Positions 38,181-46,274 of a stretch of 64,000 nucleotides of DNA are shown one piece after another. The position numbers and the translations under genes are program-made. The first letter of the stretch is position 1, and each line of letters opens with the position of its first letter. Where the stretch lies: positions 26,259 through 90,258 of the forward strand of contig JAFXVX010000020.1 of the NCBI GenBank assembly GCA_017534745.1, in the 5' to 3' direction. A model generated the notes under the pieces. The model ran no database searches. It saw nothing but the letters and a program-made list of their open reading frames with translations, and had not been told where the DNA came from. The stretch comes from Bacteroidales bacterium. GTDB taxonomy: Bacteria; Bacteroidota; Bacteroidia; Bacteroidales; UBA932.

Positions 38181-39798
38181 CGCCGGTTTTGAAGATGGCT
38201 ATCTCACGGTAGCCATTTTTTTCGTTGTTCACGGGCTCTCCGGAAGCGACGCGGAGGACGTAATCGATGAACTTCGCTGTGCACTCGTCCATCGGAGTGT
38301 CCTCGGCGATTACACCTGCATTGAAGTCTATCCAGCCAGGTTTTTTCTCATAGAGAGGAGTGTTGGTGGAGATTTTCATCGTCGGGACAAAGGAGCCGAA
38401 CGGGGTGCCGCGACCTGTCGTGAACAGGACGATCTGGCAGCCGGCGGAAGCGAGGGCGGTCGAGGCGACGAGATCGTTGCCGGGAGCGCTGAGAAGGCTA
38501 AGCCCTTTCTCTTTCAGCATTTCGCCGTAACGGAGGACGTCGATGACCGCGGAGGTCCCGCACTTCTGTGTGCAGCCCAGGGATTTTTCCTCAAGGGTGG
38601 AGATACCGCCGGCCTTGTTACCGGGCGAAGGGTTCTCATAGACTGGCTGGCCCTGCTTTATGAAATATTCCTTAAAATCGTTGATGAGGTGGACGGTTTT
38701 ATCGAAGGTCGCTTCATCACGGCAGCGGTTCATCAGAATCGTCTCAGCGCCGAACATTTCGGGGACTTCTGTCAGCACTGTCGTGCCGCCCCGGGCGACG
38801 AGCCAGTCGGAAAAGCGCCCGAGGAGTGGATTGGCCGTGATACCGGAAAGGCCGTCGGATCCTCCGCACTTAAGGCCAACTCGCAGTTCGGAAACGGGGA
38901 CTTCCTCGCGGACGTCTTTTGATACCATTTCATATATCTCGCGGAGGCATTTGAGGCCATAGCCAATCTCATCCTCAACTTTCTGTGTCACAAACATTTT
39001 GACCCTGCGCTCATCCATCGGCCCGACCTTCTCGCGAAAGGCTTCGAGCTGGTTGTTCTCGCAGCCGAGGCCTACGACGAGCACTCCCCCTGCATTGGGA
39101 TGATGCACCATGTCGGCGAGGATGGTCCTCGTGTTCTCGTGGTCGTCGCCGAGCTGGGAACAGCCGTAGTTGTGGGGAAACGCCACGACGGCATCGACGG
39201 AGGAGATCCCTTCGCTGCCGCTCGGGATGACAGAAGAGGCGGCAGCAAAACCGATCTCGCGGCGGAACTCCTCAGCGAGCTGCTGGCAGATGCCGTTGAC
39301 ACAGCCCACCGTGGGGATTATCCATATCTCGTTGCGAACACCCACCTGGCCGTCGGAGCGGCGGAAACCCTTGAAAGAAGGAGATTTCTCGGCTGCGCTC
39401 GAAATGACAGAGGAAGCCGCGCTCGAAATGACAGTCTTGTCATCTCGACCAAGACACGAAGTGTCGCGCGGAGAGATCTCCACCGGGTTATAGGTGTACT
39501 CCAGAAGGCCGGAGAGGTTGGTCTTGATGCAGGAGTGATCGACAAGGATGCCGGCCGCCGCTGCGCGGGTGAGGTGACCTATCGGGTAGCCGTATTTGAT
39601 CACGTCCTCCCCTCCCGCAAGGTCACGCAGAGTGAACTTGTGGCCGGCGGGGATAGGGGCCCTGAGGGTGAGAGATTTCTCGGCTGCGCTCGAAATGACA
39701 GAGGAGGCTGCGCTCGAAATGACAATCTCCGTGCCCTCAGCGAGGTCGCGAAGAGCGACAGCCACGTTGTCTGAAGGATGAATCTGAAGGAAATCCAT
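38170..39798 (-). CDS. uxaA: Altronate dehydratase UxaA carrying repeat-derived insertions
   Basis: 542 residues. An N-terminal SAF domain (about 1-100) precedes the UxaA catalytic region (VRNEIWIIPTVGCVNGI, FPHNYGCSQLGDDH, LKCGGSDGLSGITANPLLG, CTQKCGTSAVIDVL). It dehydrates altronate to 2-keto-3-deoxygluconate, usually with iron. Three segments, about residues 25-44, 108-141 and 186-199, are rich in SSAASSVISS or VIPSGSEGIS and are translations of dispersed repeats (39671-39724, 39381-39480, 39203-39232). The frame is intact, so the protein is probably made. It lies 3 bases after uxaB. Confidence 0.9.
   Translation of the reverse strand: MDFLQIHPSDNVAVALRDLAEGTEIVISSAASSVISSAAEKSLTLRAPIPAGHKFTLRDLAGGEDVIKYGYPIGHLTRAAAAGILVDHSCIKTNLSGLLEYTYNPVEISPRDTSCLGRDDKTVISSAASSVISSAAEKSPSFKGFRRSDGQVGVRNEIWIIPTVGCVNGICQQLAEEFRREIGFAAASSVIPSGSEGISSVDAVVAFPHNYGCSQLGDDHENTRTILADMVHHPNAGGVLVVGLGCENNQLEAFREKVGPMDERRVKMFVTQKVEDEIGYGLKCLREIYEMVSKDVREEVPVSELRVGLKCGGSDGLSGITANPLLGRFSDWLVARGGTTVLTEVPEMFGAETILMNRCRDEATFDKTVHLINDFKEYFIKQGQPVYENPSPGNKAGGISTLEEKSLGCTQKCGTSAVIDVLRYGEMLKEKGLSLLSAPGNDLVASTALASAGCQIVLFTTGRGTPFGSFVPTMKISTNTPLYEKKPGWIDFNAGVIAEDTPMDECTAKFIDYVLRVASGEPVNNEKNGYREIAIFKTGVTL
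39203..39232. repeat. Dispersed repeat inside uxaA (third insertion)
   Basis: GAGATCCCTTCGCTGCCG leading into CTCGGGATGACAG. It codes in frame for about 14 residues on the minus strand between REIGFAA and VDAVVAFPHN. Confidence 0.65.
39381..39480. repeat. Tandem dispersed repeats inside uxaA (second insertion)
   Basis: Three units in a row, each with the CGAAATGACAG or TCATCTCGACC end and GAGATTTCTC or GAGAGATCTC end. They add about 33 residues between the SAF domain and the catalytic region. Confidence 0.7.
39671..39724. repeat. Tandem dispersed repeats inside uxaA (first insertion)
   Basis: AGATTTCTCGGCTGCGCTCG followed by AAATGACAGAGG, then GCTGCGCTCGAAATGACA. They code for a VISSAASSVISSAAEKS stretch within the SAF domain. 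Confidence 0.7.
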
Positions 39799-39801
39799 AA
39801 C

Positions 39802-41241
39802 TTACAGGATGGACTTGACGGCTGCGCGCATGCCTTCGGCCTGGATGAGTTTGAGGTCGGCGGCGAGCATGGCGGTAAGGCCGGGGATGGCATTGAGGTC
39901 TTCGCCCCAGATGAATTCGGCTCCAAGGACGCCCTTTGCGACGGCGTCGATGTCGCCGGTCGCCCAGAGGCCGGTGAGGAGGTCCTTGATCGCCTCGTCG
40001 TCGTTGACAACGATCTCGTCCTCTCCCCTCTTGCCGCCTTTGTAATAAGTAGTTATACCGGCAAGGCCGAGAACAAGGCCCTTCGGGAGCTCACCCTTGC
40101 GCTCAAGATAGGTCTTGAGCCCGGGCAGGTCGCGGGTCTTGAACTTCGGGAAACTGTTGAGCATGATTGAAGTCACGAAATGCTTCACGAACGGATTCAC
40201 GAAACGGTCCAGGACGTCGCCCGCGAACTTCAGGAGCTCCTCCTCCGGAAGGTTGAGGGTCGGAAGAAGCTCGTCATACATGACCTTGCGGACAAATTTG
40301 CCTATGAGCTCGTCTTCGCAGCATTCGCGGACGGTGTTGAGCCCGCTGAGATAGCCGACCGGGGAAAGAACGGTGTGAGGGCCGTTGAGAAGGGTAACCT
40401 TCCTCTCGTGATACGGAGCCTCGCTGGGGACGAAGAGGACGTGAAGGCCGGCCTTGTCGGCGGGGAACTCCTCCGCCACGGCGGCGGGCGCCTCGATGAC
40501 CCAGAGGTGGAAGATCTCTGCTTTGTCTAGGAGGCGGTCGTCATAGCCAACCCTCTCGCAGAGCTGCGCGGCGTTGTCACGCGGATAGCCGGGGACGATA
40601 CGGTCCACCAGCGTCGAATAGACGCCGCAGGCCGTGTCGAACCACTCGCGGAAGCCTTCGCCGAGATTCCATAGGTCGATGTACTGGTGGATGCACTCTT
40701 TGAGGTGCTTGCCGTTTTCAAATATGAGTTCGCACGGGAAGATGATGAAGCCTTTTGACTTGTCGCCCTTAAAATACTCGTAGCGGTGATACAGAAGCTG
40801 GACGAGCTTGCCGGGATACGAAGATGCCGGAGCGTCGGAAAGTTTACAGGAAGGATCGAAGGCGATACCGGCCTCCGTCGTGTTGGAAATGATAAAGCGC
40901 ATCAGGGGCTGCTCGGCGAGCTTCAGGTACTCGTCGAACTCGCGGTAAGGGCTGAGGCCGCGGCTCACGACATCGATAAGGTCCACGCTATCGACCGGCC
41001 TGCCGTCGTCGATGCCCTGCAGGTTGAGGTGATAGAGGCCGTCCTGCTCGTCAAGGACGTCCACCAACCCTTTTTCAATCGGCTGGACGATGACTACCGA
41101 TGCGTTGAAATCGGTCTTCTGGTTGGTCTTCCAGATAATCCAGTCGATAAAGGCACGGAGAAAATTGCCTTCTCCGAACTGGATGACTTTCTCAGTGTAG
41201 CTCTTCGCCTGAGGGGCGGTTTTTCTGTTTAATCTTTCCAT
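39802..41241 (-). CDS. uxaB: Tagaturonate reductase (altronate oxidoreductase) UxaB
   Basis: 479 residues of the mannitol dehydrogenase superfamily. VIQFGEGNFLRAFIDWII near residue 19 is the nucleotide-binding start, and the C-terminal domain holds NGPHTVLSPVGYLSG and LDRFVNPFVKHFV with catalytic Lys and His. It reduces tagaturonate to altronate with NADH. It is first in the uxaB-uxaA operon, divergent from uxaC, with a strong palindrome between them. Confidence 0.92.
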   Translation of the reverse strand: MERLNRKTAPQAKSYTEKVIQFGEGNFLRAFIDWIIWKTNQKTDFNASVVIVQPIEKGLVDVLDEQDGLYHLNLQGIDDGRPVDSVDLIDVVSRGLSPYREFDEYLKLAEQPLMRFIISNTTEAGIAFDPSCKLSDAPASSYPGKLVQLLYHRYEYFKGDKSKGFIIFPCELIFENGKHLKECIHQYIDLWNLGEGFREWFDTACGVYSTLVDRIVPGYPRDNAAQLCERVGYDDRLLDKAEIFHLWVIEAPAAVAEEFPADKAGLHVLFVPSEAPYHERKVTLLNGPHTVLSPVGYLSGLNTVRECCEDELIGKFVRKVMYDELLPTLNLPEEELLKFAGDVLDRFVNPFVKHFVTSIMLNSFPKFKTRDLPGLKTYLERKGELPKGLVLGLAGITTYYKGGKRGEDEIVVNDDEAIKDLLTGLWATGDIDAVAKGVLGAEFIWGEDLNAIPGLTAMLAADLKLIQAEGMRAAVKSIL

Positions 41242-41290
41242 GACGAACGGTTTTGCGTTTTCAAAAATATCCCATTTCCACGGGCTCCAA

Positions 41291-41298
41291 CAAAGATA
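41291..41298 (-). promoter_or_regulatory. Promoter -7 box (TATCTTTG on the minus strand) for uxaB-uxaA
   Basis: The plus strand reads CAAAGATA. The palindrome starts 6 bases further upstream, so a bound repressor would cover the promoter spacer. Confidence 0.55.
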
Positions 41299-41303
41299 AT
41301 AAA

Positions 41304-41327
41304 ATTTCCGTGCACGGGCACGGAAAT
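41304..41327. promoter_or_regulatory. Operator palindrome between uxaB and uxaC
   Basis: ATTTCCGTGC ACGG GCACGGAAAT, a perfect 10-bp inverted repeat with a 4-base spacer, placed between the two -7 boxes. It shares TTTnCCGTG and ACGGAAA with the kdgK/lacI site, which suggests the same LacI-type regulator. Confidence 0.7.
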
Positions 41328-41341
41328 AAGAAAAAAGTTTC

Positions 41342-41349
41342 TATATTTA
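41342..41349 (+). promoter_or_regulatory. Promoter -7 box (TATATTTA) for uxaC
   Basis: TATATTTA differs by one base from the consensus. It lies 27 bases before the ATG at 41377 and 14 bases after the palindrome. Confidence 0.45.
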
Positions 41350-41376
41350 CGACGGATAATAAACCCTGACCCAAAT

Positions 41377-42780
41377 ATGGACGAATTCATCGGCAAAGAC
41401 TTCATGCTCCACAGCGACACCGCAAAAGAGCTTTATCACCAGAGTGCAGAGCAGATGCCCATCATCGACTACCACTGCCACCTCATCCCCGAAATGATCG
41501 CTTCGAACCATAAGTTCCGCGACCTGACCGAGATATGGCTGGGAGGAGACCACTACAAGTGGAGAGCGATGAGGGCGAACGGAGTCAGCGAGGACTACAT
41601 CACGGGAGACAAGCCCTCCTATGAGAAGTTCGAAAAATGGGCTGAGACAGTCCCCTACACCTTCCGCAACCCTCTCTACCACTGGACCCACCTGGAACTC
41701 GCCCGCGCCTTCGGTATCAATAAGATACTGAAGCCTGAGACGGCCCGCGAGATCTACGACGAGTGCACCGAGAAGCTCCAGAAGGACGAATTCCGCGTCC
41801 ATGGACTTATGCAGAAGTTCAATGTCAGGGTCGTCTGCACGACCGACGACCCCGTCGATGACCTCCGCTTCCATAAGTACATAGCCGAGCACCCGTTCGG
41901 GACCAAGGTCGTCCCGGCCTGGAGGCCCGACAAAGCGATGGCGATCGAGAAGCCCGAATCCTATAAATTATATATAGGCAAACTCTCCGAAGCGGCGGGG
42001 ATGGAGATACGTTCTTTCACGGACCTCATGGATGCCCTTCAGAAAAGGCATGATTTCTTCGCGTCGATGGGAGCGAAGCTCTCCGACCACGGCCTCGAGA
42101 ACTTCTACGCCGCAGATTATACCCAGGCCGAGATAGACGCCATATTTGTCAAAGTGCTCTCCGGCAAGACCCCGACGGCGGACGAGCTGGAGAAGTTCCG
42201 CAGTGCGATGCTCTACGAGTTCGCGGTTATGGACCACGCGAGCGGCTGGGCACAGCAGTTCCACATCGGCGCCATAAGGGACAACAACGCAAAGATGTTC
42301 AAACTCCTCGGTCCCGACACAGGCTACGACGCCATCCACGACCTCCCGACAGCCGCCGCCGGCCATCGTTTCCTCGGCAGACTCGCTTCCGAAGACAAGC
42401 TCACGAGGACCATCCTCTACAATCTCAACCCCAAGGACAACGAAGTCTTCGCCACCATGGCTTACACCTTCAACGACGGGACTTTCCCCGGCAAGATGCA
42501 GCTCGGCAGCGGCTGGTGGTTCCTCGATCAGGAGGACGGTATGCGGAAGCAGATGAACGCGCTCAGCGCGCTCGGCCTGCTGAGCCGCTTCGTCGGCATG
42601 CTGACCGACTCCCGCAGTTTCCTCAGCTACCCTCGCCACGAGTACTTCCGCAGGATTCTCTGCGACATCCTCGGCGCCGACGTTGAGTCCGGCCGTCTCC
42701 CCCGCAGCGAGATGGCGCAGCTCCACCAGATGGTTGGGGACATCTGCTTTGGCAACGCCGACCGCTACTTCGGCTTCTAG
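41377..42780 (+). CDS. uxaC: Glucuronate/galacturonate isomerase UxaC
   Basis: 467 residues, standard length. PIIDYHCHLIPEMIA near residue 28 carries the HxH metal ligands of the amidohydrolase-like fold. VVCTTDDPVDDLRFH near 148, VVPAWRPDKAM and LPRSEMAQLHQMVGDICFGNADRYF at the end (read as two blocks) are UxaC signatures. It isomerises glucuronate to fructuronate and galacturonate to tagaturonate. It is transcribed alone, divergent from uxaB. Confidence 0.96.
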   Translation: MDEFIGKDFMLHSDTAKELYHQSAEQMPIIDYHCHLIPEMIASNHKFRDLTEIWLGGDHYKWRAMRANGVSEDYITGDKPSYEKFEKWAETVPYTFRNPLYHWTHLELARAFGINKILKPETAREIYDECTEKLQKDEFRVHGLMQKFNVRVVCTTDDPVDDLRFHKYIAEHPFGTKVVPAWRPDKAMAIEKPESYKLYIGKLSEAAGMEIRSFTDLMDALQKRHDFFASMGAKLSDHGLENFYAADYTQAEIDAIFVKVLSGKTPTADELEKFRSAMLYEFAVMDHASGWAQQFHIGAIRDNNAKMFKLLGPDTGYDAIHDLPTAAAGHRFLGRLASEDKLTRTILYNLNPKDNEVFATMAYTFNDGTFPGKMQLGSGWWFLDQEDGMRKQMNALSALGLLSRFVGMLTDSRSFLSYPRHEYFRRILCDILGADVESGRLPRSEMAQLHQMVGDICFGNADRYFGF

Positions 42781-42803
42781 ACCATTGCTATCGACTTCCC
42801 GGG

Positions 42804-42912
42804 CGTGGCGGGCAAACTGCTACTGGCCAGCACTTTACAAAAAAGCCTATGCTCCAAACGGGGGCATAGGCTTTTGCATAAAAGGCTGCTGACCAGCTAT
42901 TTAGCCGCCACG
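42804..42912. repeat. Concentric palindromic element, copy 2 (109 bp)
   Basis: Outer arms CGTGGCGG (42804-42811) and CCGCCACG (42905-42912) are perfect 8-bp complements. A middle pair (CTGGCCAGCA and TGCTGACCAG) and the central AAAAGCCTATGC/GCATAGGCTTTT hairpin are also present. The right arm lies within the last codons of the DUF4861 gene, so that arm is translated as part of its C-terminus. It separates the convergent uxaC and DUF4861 genes. Confidence 0.85.
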
Positions 42913-43766
42913 GCCGAAACGAGGTCGAACCAGGAATCTGCGTCGGAGACGAAGCCCTTGGACCAGCAGGAGCCGAAGAAGTAGCGGAGAGGCTCGCCGG
43001 AAGCTATCTTCTTGAGGACGAGCGCGTGGTCGAGGTCCTCGCGGACGGAAATTCCGTCCGCACCGGGCATCGCCACCGCGACGCCGATAAGTCCGTCCTC
43101 GGGCTCTGCGCTCTGGTCGGAAGCGTGCTCCCAGATGGCGTAACGGTCGGGAGCGGAGTAGCTCTCGACGATAGTCGCCTGCTCGCCGTGGAGCTTGATG
43201 CCCGCGGCGATGGTGAGGGAATCGACGCCTGTGAAGTTGTAAGTATCTTCTGCCTCGATGAAATAGGTGTCAGGCACAACGGTTATCTTCTTGTCCAGCG
43301 AGACGGAGATGCCCTCGCCTGCGCTCCAGGCGGGATAGCTGAGCACGAACACCACTTTGTCCGGACCTTCCTCCAGGATCTCGTAGGAACGGTAGTTGGT
43401 CGCGGGGAACGCCAGGACGGAATCGACGAGCGGCACAGAGGCGCCGCCACCGAGCGAGACCGCCACCTTGTAGCAGTCCTTGCCGCCGTGGTCGTGATGA
43501 TAGAATCCGGGATCCTCCACGGCGTGGGCGTACCAGTCGTTGGCGACGAGGGCGCCGGGGATCTTCACCCAGATGTCGATGCCGGGCGAAGTCGGATTCC
43601 CCTCCAGCGCCTCGCCGTAGAAGCGGCCGGCGACAAGGTTGTTCTCAAACACGAAGTCGTCCGCCCTCTCGGGGACAAAACGCGCCATCACCTTCGGCTC
43701 CGGGTCCTTGCAGGACGCGGCGAGGGTGAGGAGGGCGATGATGATGAAAATGTGATGTAATTTCAT
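42897..43766 (-). CDS. DUF4861-family lipoprotein
   Basis: 289 residues from the ATG at 43766, with lipobox LTLAASC (Cys19). GFYHHDHGGKDCYKVAVSLG and PATNYRSYEILEEGP are the blocks I associate with DUF4861, a beta-rich family found with pectin and rhamnogalacturonan genes in Bacteroidota; its activity is not established. It is last in the kduD-kduI-DUF4861 unit, which supports a role with uronic-acid glycans. The C-terminal AVAAK is coded by an arm of the palindromic element. Confidence 0.68.
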   Translation of the reverse strand: MKLHHIFIIIALLTLAASCKDPEPKVMARFVPERADDFVFENNLVAGRFYGEALEGNPTSPGIDIWVKIPGALVANDWYAHAVEDPGFYHHDHGGKDCYKVAVSLGGGASVPLVDSVLAFPATNYRSYEILEEGPDKVVFVLSYPAWSAGEGISVSLDKKITVVPDTYFIEAEDTYNFTGVDSLTIAAGIKLHGEQATIVESYSAPDRYAIWEHASDQSAEPEDGLIGVAVAMPGADGISVREDLDHALVLKKIASGEPLRYFFGSCWSKGFVSDADSWFDLVSAVAAK

Positions 43767-43773
43767 ATGCAAT

Positions 43774-43830
43774 GAGATTTCTCGACTACGCTCGAAATGA
43801 CAGAGATTCCGTGTCAAGCACGAAATGACA
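43774..43830. repeat. Dispersed repeat pair between kduI and the DUF4861 gene
   Basis: GAGATTTCTCGACTACGC into TCGAAATGACAG, then GATTCCGTGTCAAGC into ACGAAATGACA. It is almost the same as the sequence in the kduD-kduI gap. Confidence 0.75.
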
Positions 43831-43833
43831 ACA

Positions 43834-44679
43834 TTAGCGGAGATCAGGGGTTGCGCAGGCGTCCATGTCGCCGTAGTCGTCGTTTTCACCGCACATGCCC
43901 CAGATGAAGGTGTAGTTGCGGGTCGCGCAGGCGGCGTGGATGCTCCACTGCGGGCTGATGACAGCCTGCTCGTTGTGCATCCAGATGTGGCGCGTCTCCT
44001 GGGGCTCGCCCATAAAGTGGCAGACGGCGGCATCCGACGGGAGTTCGAAGTAGAAGTAGACTTCCATACGGCGGTCATGGGTGTGGGCCGGCATGGTGTT
44101 CCAGGTGCTGCCCGGGGCAAGCTCGGTCATGCCCATCTGGAGCTGGCAGCAGGGAACTACTTCCTTGACCAGCAGGCGGTTGATGGTCCTCTCGTTGCTC
44201 TCCTCCAGGCTCCCGAGGTGCATCACGACGGCGTCCTTCTTGGAAACTTGCTTGATGCCGGTCTCACGGTGAGCCGTCGCGCTATTGAAGTAGAACTTGG
44301 CGGGATTGGCCGGATCGAGGCTGCGGAAGGAGATGTGGCGGTTGCCACGGCCGACGTAGATGGCCTCCTTGAAAGGAATGGTGAACTCCTCCTCCCCTAC
44401 CTTCACGACGCCGGTCCCTCCGACGTTGATGATGCCGACCTCGCGGCGCTGGGTGAAGAACTCCGCCCGGAGAATCTCCGGCGGCAGAAGCACCAGCTCC
44501 TCCTTGACAGGAACCGCTCCGCCCGCAACTATGCGGTCGAACATTGAATAGACCATATTGATCTCATCCGGAACCATCACGTTCTCAACGAGATACTCCC
44601 GGCGGATACGCTCGGTGTCGTAGTGCTTCGCATCGACGTTGCTCGACGCCTGACGCACAGTGCAGTTGATTTTTGTCAT
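43834..44679 (-). CDS. kduI: 5-dehydro-4-deoxy-D-glucuronate isomerase KduI
   Basis: 281 residues, standard length. The cupin metal site is visible as MPAHTHDRRMEVYFYFE (about residues 196-212) with a further His in WSIHAACATRNYTFIWG. YVGRGNRHISF is also conserved. It converts 5-keto-4-deoxyuronate, released from unsaturated oligogalacturonides, to 2,5-diketo-3-deoxygluconate. kduD lies upstream in the same operon. Confidence 0.96.
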   Translation of the reverse strand: MTKINCTVRQASSNVDAKHYDTERIRREYLVENVMVPDEINMVYSMFDRIVAGGAVPVKEELVLLPPEILRAEFFTQRREVGIINVGGTGVVKVGEEEFTIPFKEAIYVGRGNRHISFRSLDPANPAKFYFNSATAHRETGIKQVSKKDAVVMHLGSLEESNERTINRLLVKEVVPCCQLQMGMTELAPGSTWNTMPAHTHDRRMEVYFYFELPSDAAVCHFMGEPQETRHIWMHNEQAVISPQWSIHAACATRNYTFIWGMCGENDDYGDMDACATPDLR

Positions 44680-44687
44680 AATGAATT

Positions 44688-44743
44688 AGATTTCTCGACT
44701 TTGCTCGAAATGACAGAGATTCCGTGTCAAGCACGGAATGACA
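44688..44743. repeat. Dispersed repeat pair between kduD and kduI
   Basis: AGATTTCTCGACTTTGC into TCGAAATGACAG, then GATTCCGTGTCAAGC into ACGGAATGACA. It nearly matches the repeat pair in the next gap of the same operon. Confidence 0.75.
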
Positions 44744-44746
44744 AGG

Positions 44747-45550
44747 CTATTTCGGTTGTTTGCCGATGTAGGCGAGGATGCCGCCATCGACGTAGAGGAT
44801 GTGGCCGTTGACGGCGTCGGAGGCGTGGGAGGCGAGGAACACGGCCGGGCCACCGAGCTCGGAAGGATCAAGCCAGCGTCCTGCGGGAGTCTTGGCGCAG
44901 ATGAAGCTGTCGAACGGGTGACGGCTGCCGTCGGGCTGCCTCTCGCGGAGCGGAGCTGTCTGCGGAGTGGCGATATAGCCGGGGCCGATACCGTTGCACT
45001 GGATGTTGTACTCACCGTACTCGGAGCAGATGTTGCGGGTCAGCATCTTGAGGCCTCCCTTGGCGGCGGCGTAGGCGGAGACCGTCTCGCGGCCGAGCTC
45101 TGACATCATCGAACAGATGTTGATGATCTTGCCCTCACGGCGCTCCATCATCTCGGGAAGGACAGCGCTGGACACGATAAACGGGGCCACAAGGTCCACG
45201 TCAATAACCTGCTGGAACTCCCTGCGCTCCATCTCATGCATGGGGATACGCTTGATGATACCGGCGTTGTTGACGAGGATGTCAATCTGGCCGACTTCGG
45301 CGTGGATCTTCTCCACGAGAGCCTTCACGGCGACCTCGTCGGTCACGTCGCAGACATAGCCGAAGACGTTCTTAATCCCTGCCTCTTTGTAGTTGGCGAG
45401 GCCCCTTTCGAGGGCGGCCTCGTTGATGTCGTTGAAAATGATGTTCTTCACACCCGCCGCGACGAAAGCCTTGGCGATGTTGAAGCCGATACCGTAGGAA
45501 CCGCCTGTGATCCAGGCGTTCTTGCCTTCAAGTGAAAAGGGATTTGCCAT
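44747..45550 (-). CDS. kduD: 2-dehydro-3-deoxygluconate 5-dehydrogenase KduD
   Basis: 267 residues of the short-chain dehydrogenase family. The NAD motif is TGGSYGIGFNIA near residue 15, NNAG near 96, the catalytic Ser in ICSMMSELG and the YAAAKGG Tyr/Lys pair near 166. Together with kduI it reduces 2,5-diketo-3-deoxygluconate to KDG. Gluconate 5-dehydrogenases are close relatives; the neighbourhood favours KduD. Confidence 0.88.
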   Translation of the reverse strand: MANPFSLEGKNAWITGGSYGIGFNIAKAFVAAGVKNIIFNDINEAALERGLANYKEAGIKNVFGYVCDVTDEVAVKALVEKIHAEVGQIDILVNNAGIIKRIPMHEMERREFQQVIDVDLVAPFIVSSAVLPEMMERREGKIINICSMMSELGRETVSAYAAAKGGLKMLTRNICSEYGEYNIQCNGIGPGYIATPQTAPLRERQPDGSRHPFDSFICAKTPAGRWLDPSELGGPAVFLASHASDAVNGHILYVDGGILAYIGKQPK

Positions 45551-45582
45551 ATCTGATTGTATTAGTCGTTTTCCGAATCTTT

Positions 45583-45590
45583 CAAATTTA
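45583..45590 (-). promoter_or_regulatory. Promoter -7 box (TAAATTTG on the minus strand) for kduD-kduI-DUF4861
   Basis: The plus strand reads CAAATTTA, 32 bases upstream of the kduD ATG. No CCGTG-type operator is visible next to it. Confidence 0.5.
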
Positions 45591-45601
45591 CAAAAATTAA
45601 A

Positions 45602-46222
45602 TCAGAAAACATAGGCCAGGCCGACATGGAAATTATGGAGGCGATAGCTGCTGGAAGGCAAGAGGTCGGTATAATCCTTAGTGTAACGGTTGAGGGTACC
45701 GAAGTCCCAGCCGAGGTTGAACATAAGGTGCTCCCAGTTGTAGCCGAGGCCAAGACCGACTTTGAGGTCGTAACGGGAAAGGAGGCCGATGTCCTTCTTG
45801 TACCAGTCGATGAGTTCGGTTGAGTTGGGGTCGTCACCCATCCACTTCTGCTTGAAGTTTATACCTACATTAAACGCAGGTCCCGCATATACGAAAAACA
45901 GGCCGGGGCCGGCATTGACGGAGAAAGTGAGATGGACTGGGATCTCTACGGAGGTGTGACGGGTGAAGATGTTGTCTTCAATGTCACCGGCAAAGGCAAA
46001 ATAAGCACCGGGCGCGATGCCGAAGCCGGCGTCGCCGGTGAAGCAGAAGTTATAGGAAGCACCCACGAAAGCACCGTGCATGTCATAATGCTCGGTCTTG
46101 GAATCCTTTGTGTCCTTAAAGTCGTGAAGTTCACCATAGTAGCCGAAGCCGACGTTCAGCTGGGCAAACGCGCTCGCCGCTGCGGCGAAGCACACCAAAA
46201 TAGTTAAAACTGTCTTTTTCAT
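45602..46222 (-). CDS. Small outer-membrane beta-barrel protein
   Basis: 206 residues with signal peptide MKKTVLTILVCFAAAASAFA. Alternating aromatic strands (VGFGYYGELHDF, GYNWEHLMFNLGWDFG, HNFHVGLAYVF) ending in Phe show an eight-strand OmpA/OmpW-like barrel. It is a paralogue of the next gene upstream, sharing GIAPGAYF, IPVH and AGPAFNVG. Function unknown; possibly both are cotranscribed, with a 52-base gap. Confidence 0.75.
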   Translation of the reverse strand: MKKTVLTILVCFAAAASAFAQLNVGFGYYGELHDFKDTKDSKTEHYDMHGAFVGASYNFCFTGDAGFGIAPGAYFAFAGDIEDNIFTRHTSVEIPVHLTFSVNAGPGLFFVYAGPAFNVGINFKQKWMGDDPNSTELIDWYKKDIGLLSRYDLKVGLGLGYNWEHLMFNLGWDFGTLNRYTKDYTDLLPSSSYRLHNFHVGLAYVF

Positions 46223-46274
46223 AACATTATACTTTTAAAAAGGCCCGGCGATTGGTGCGCCGGGCCAGAAGGTT

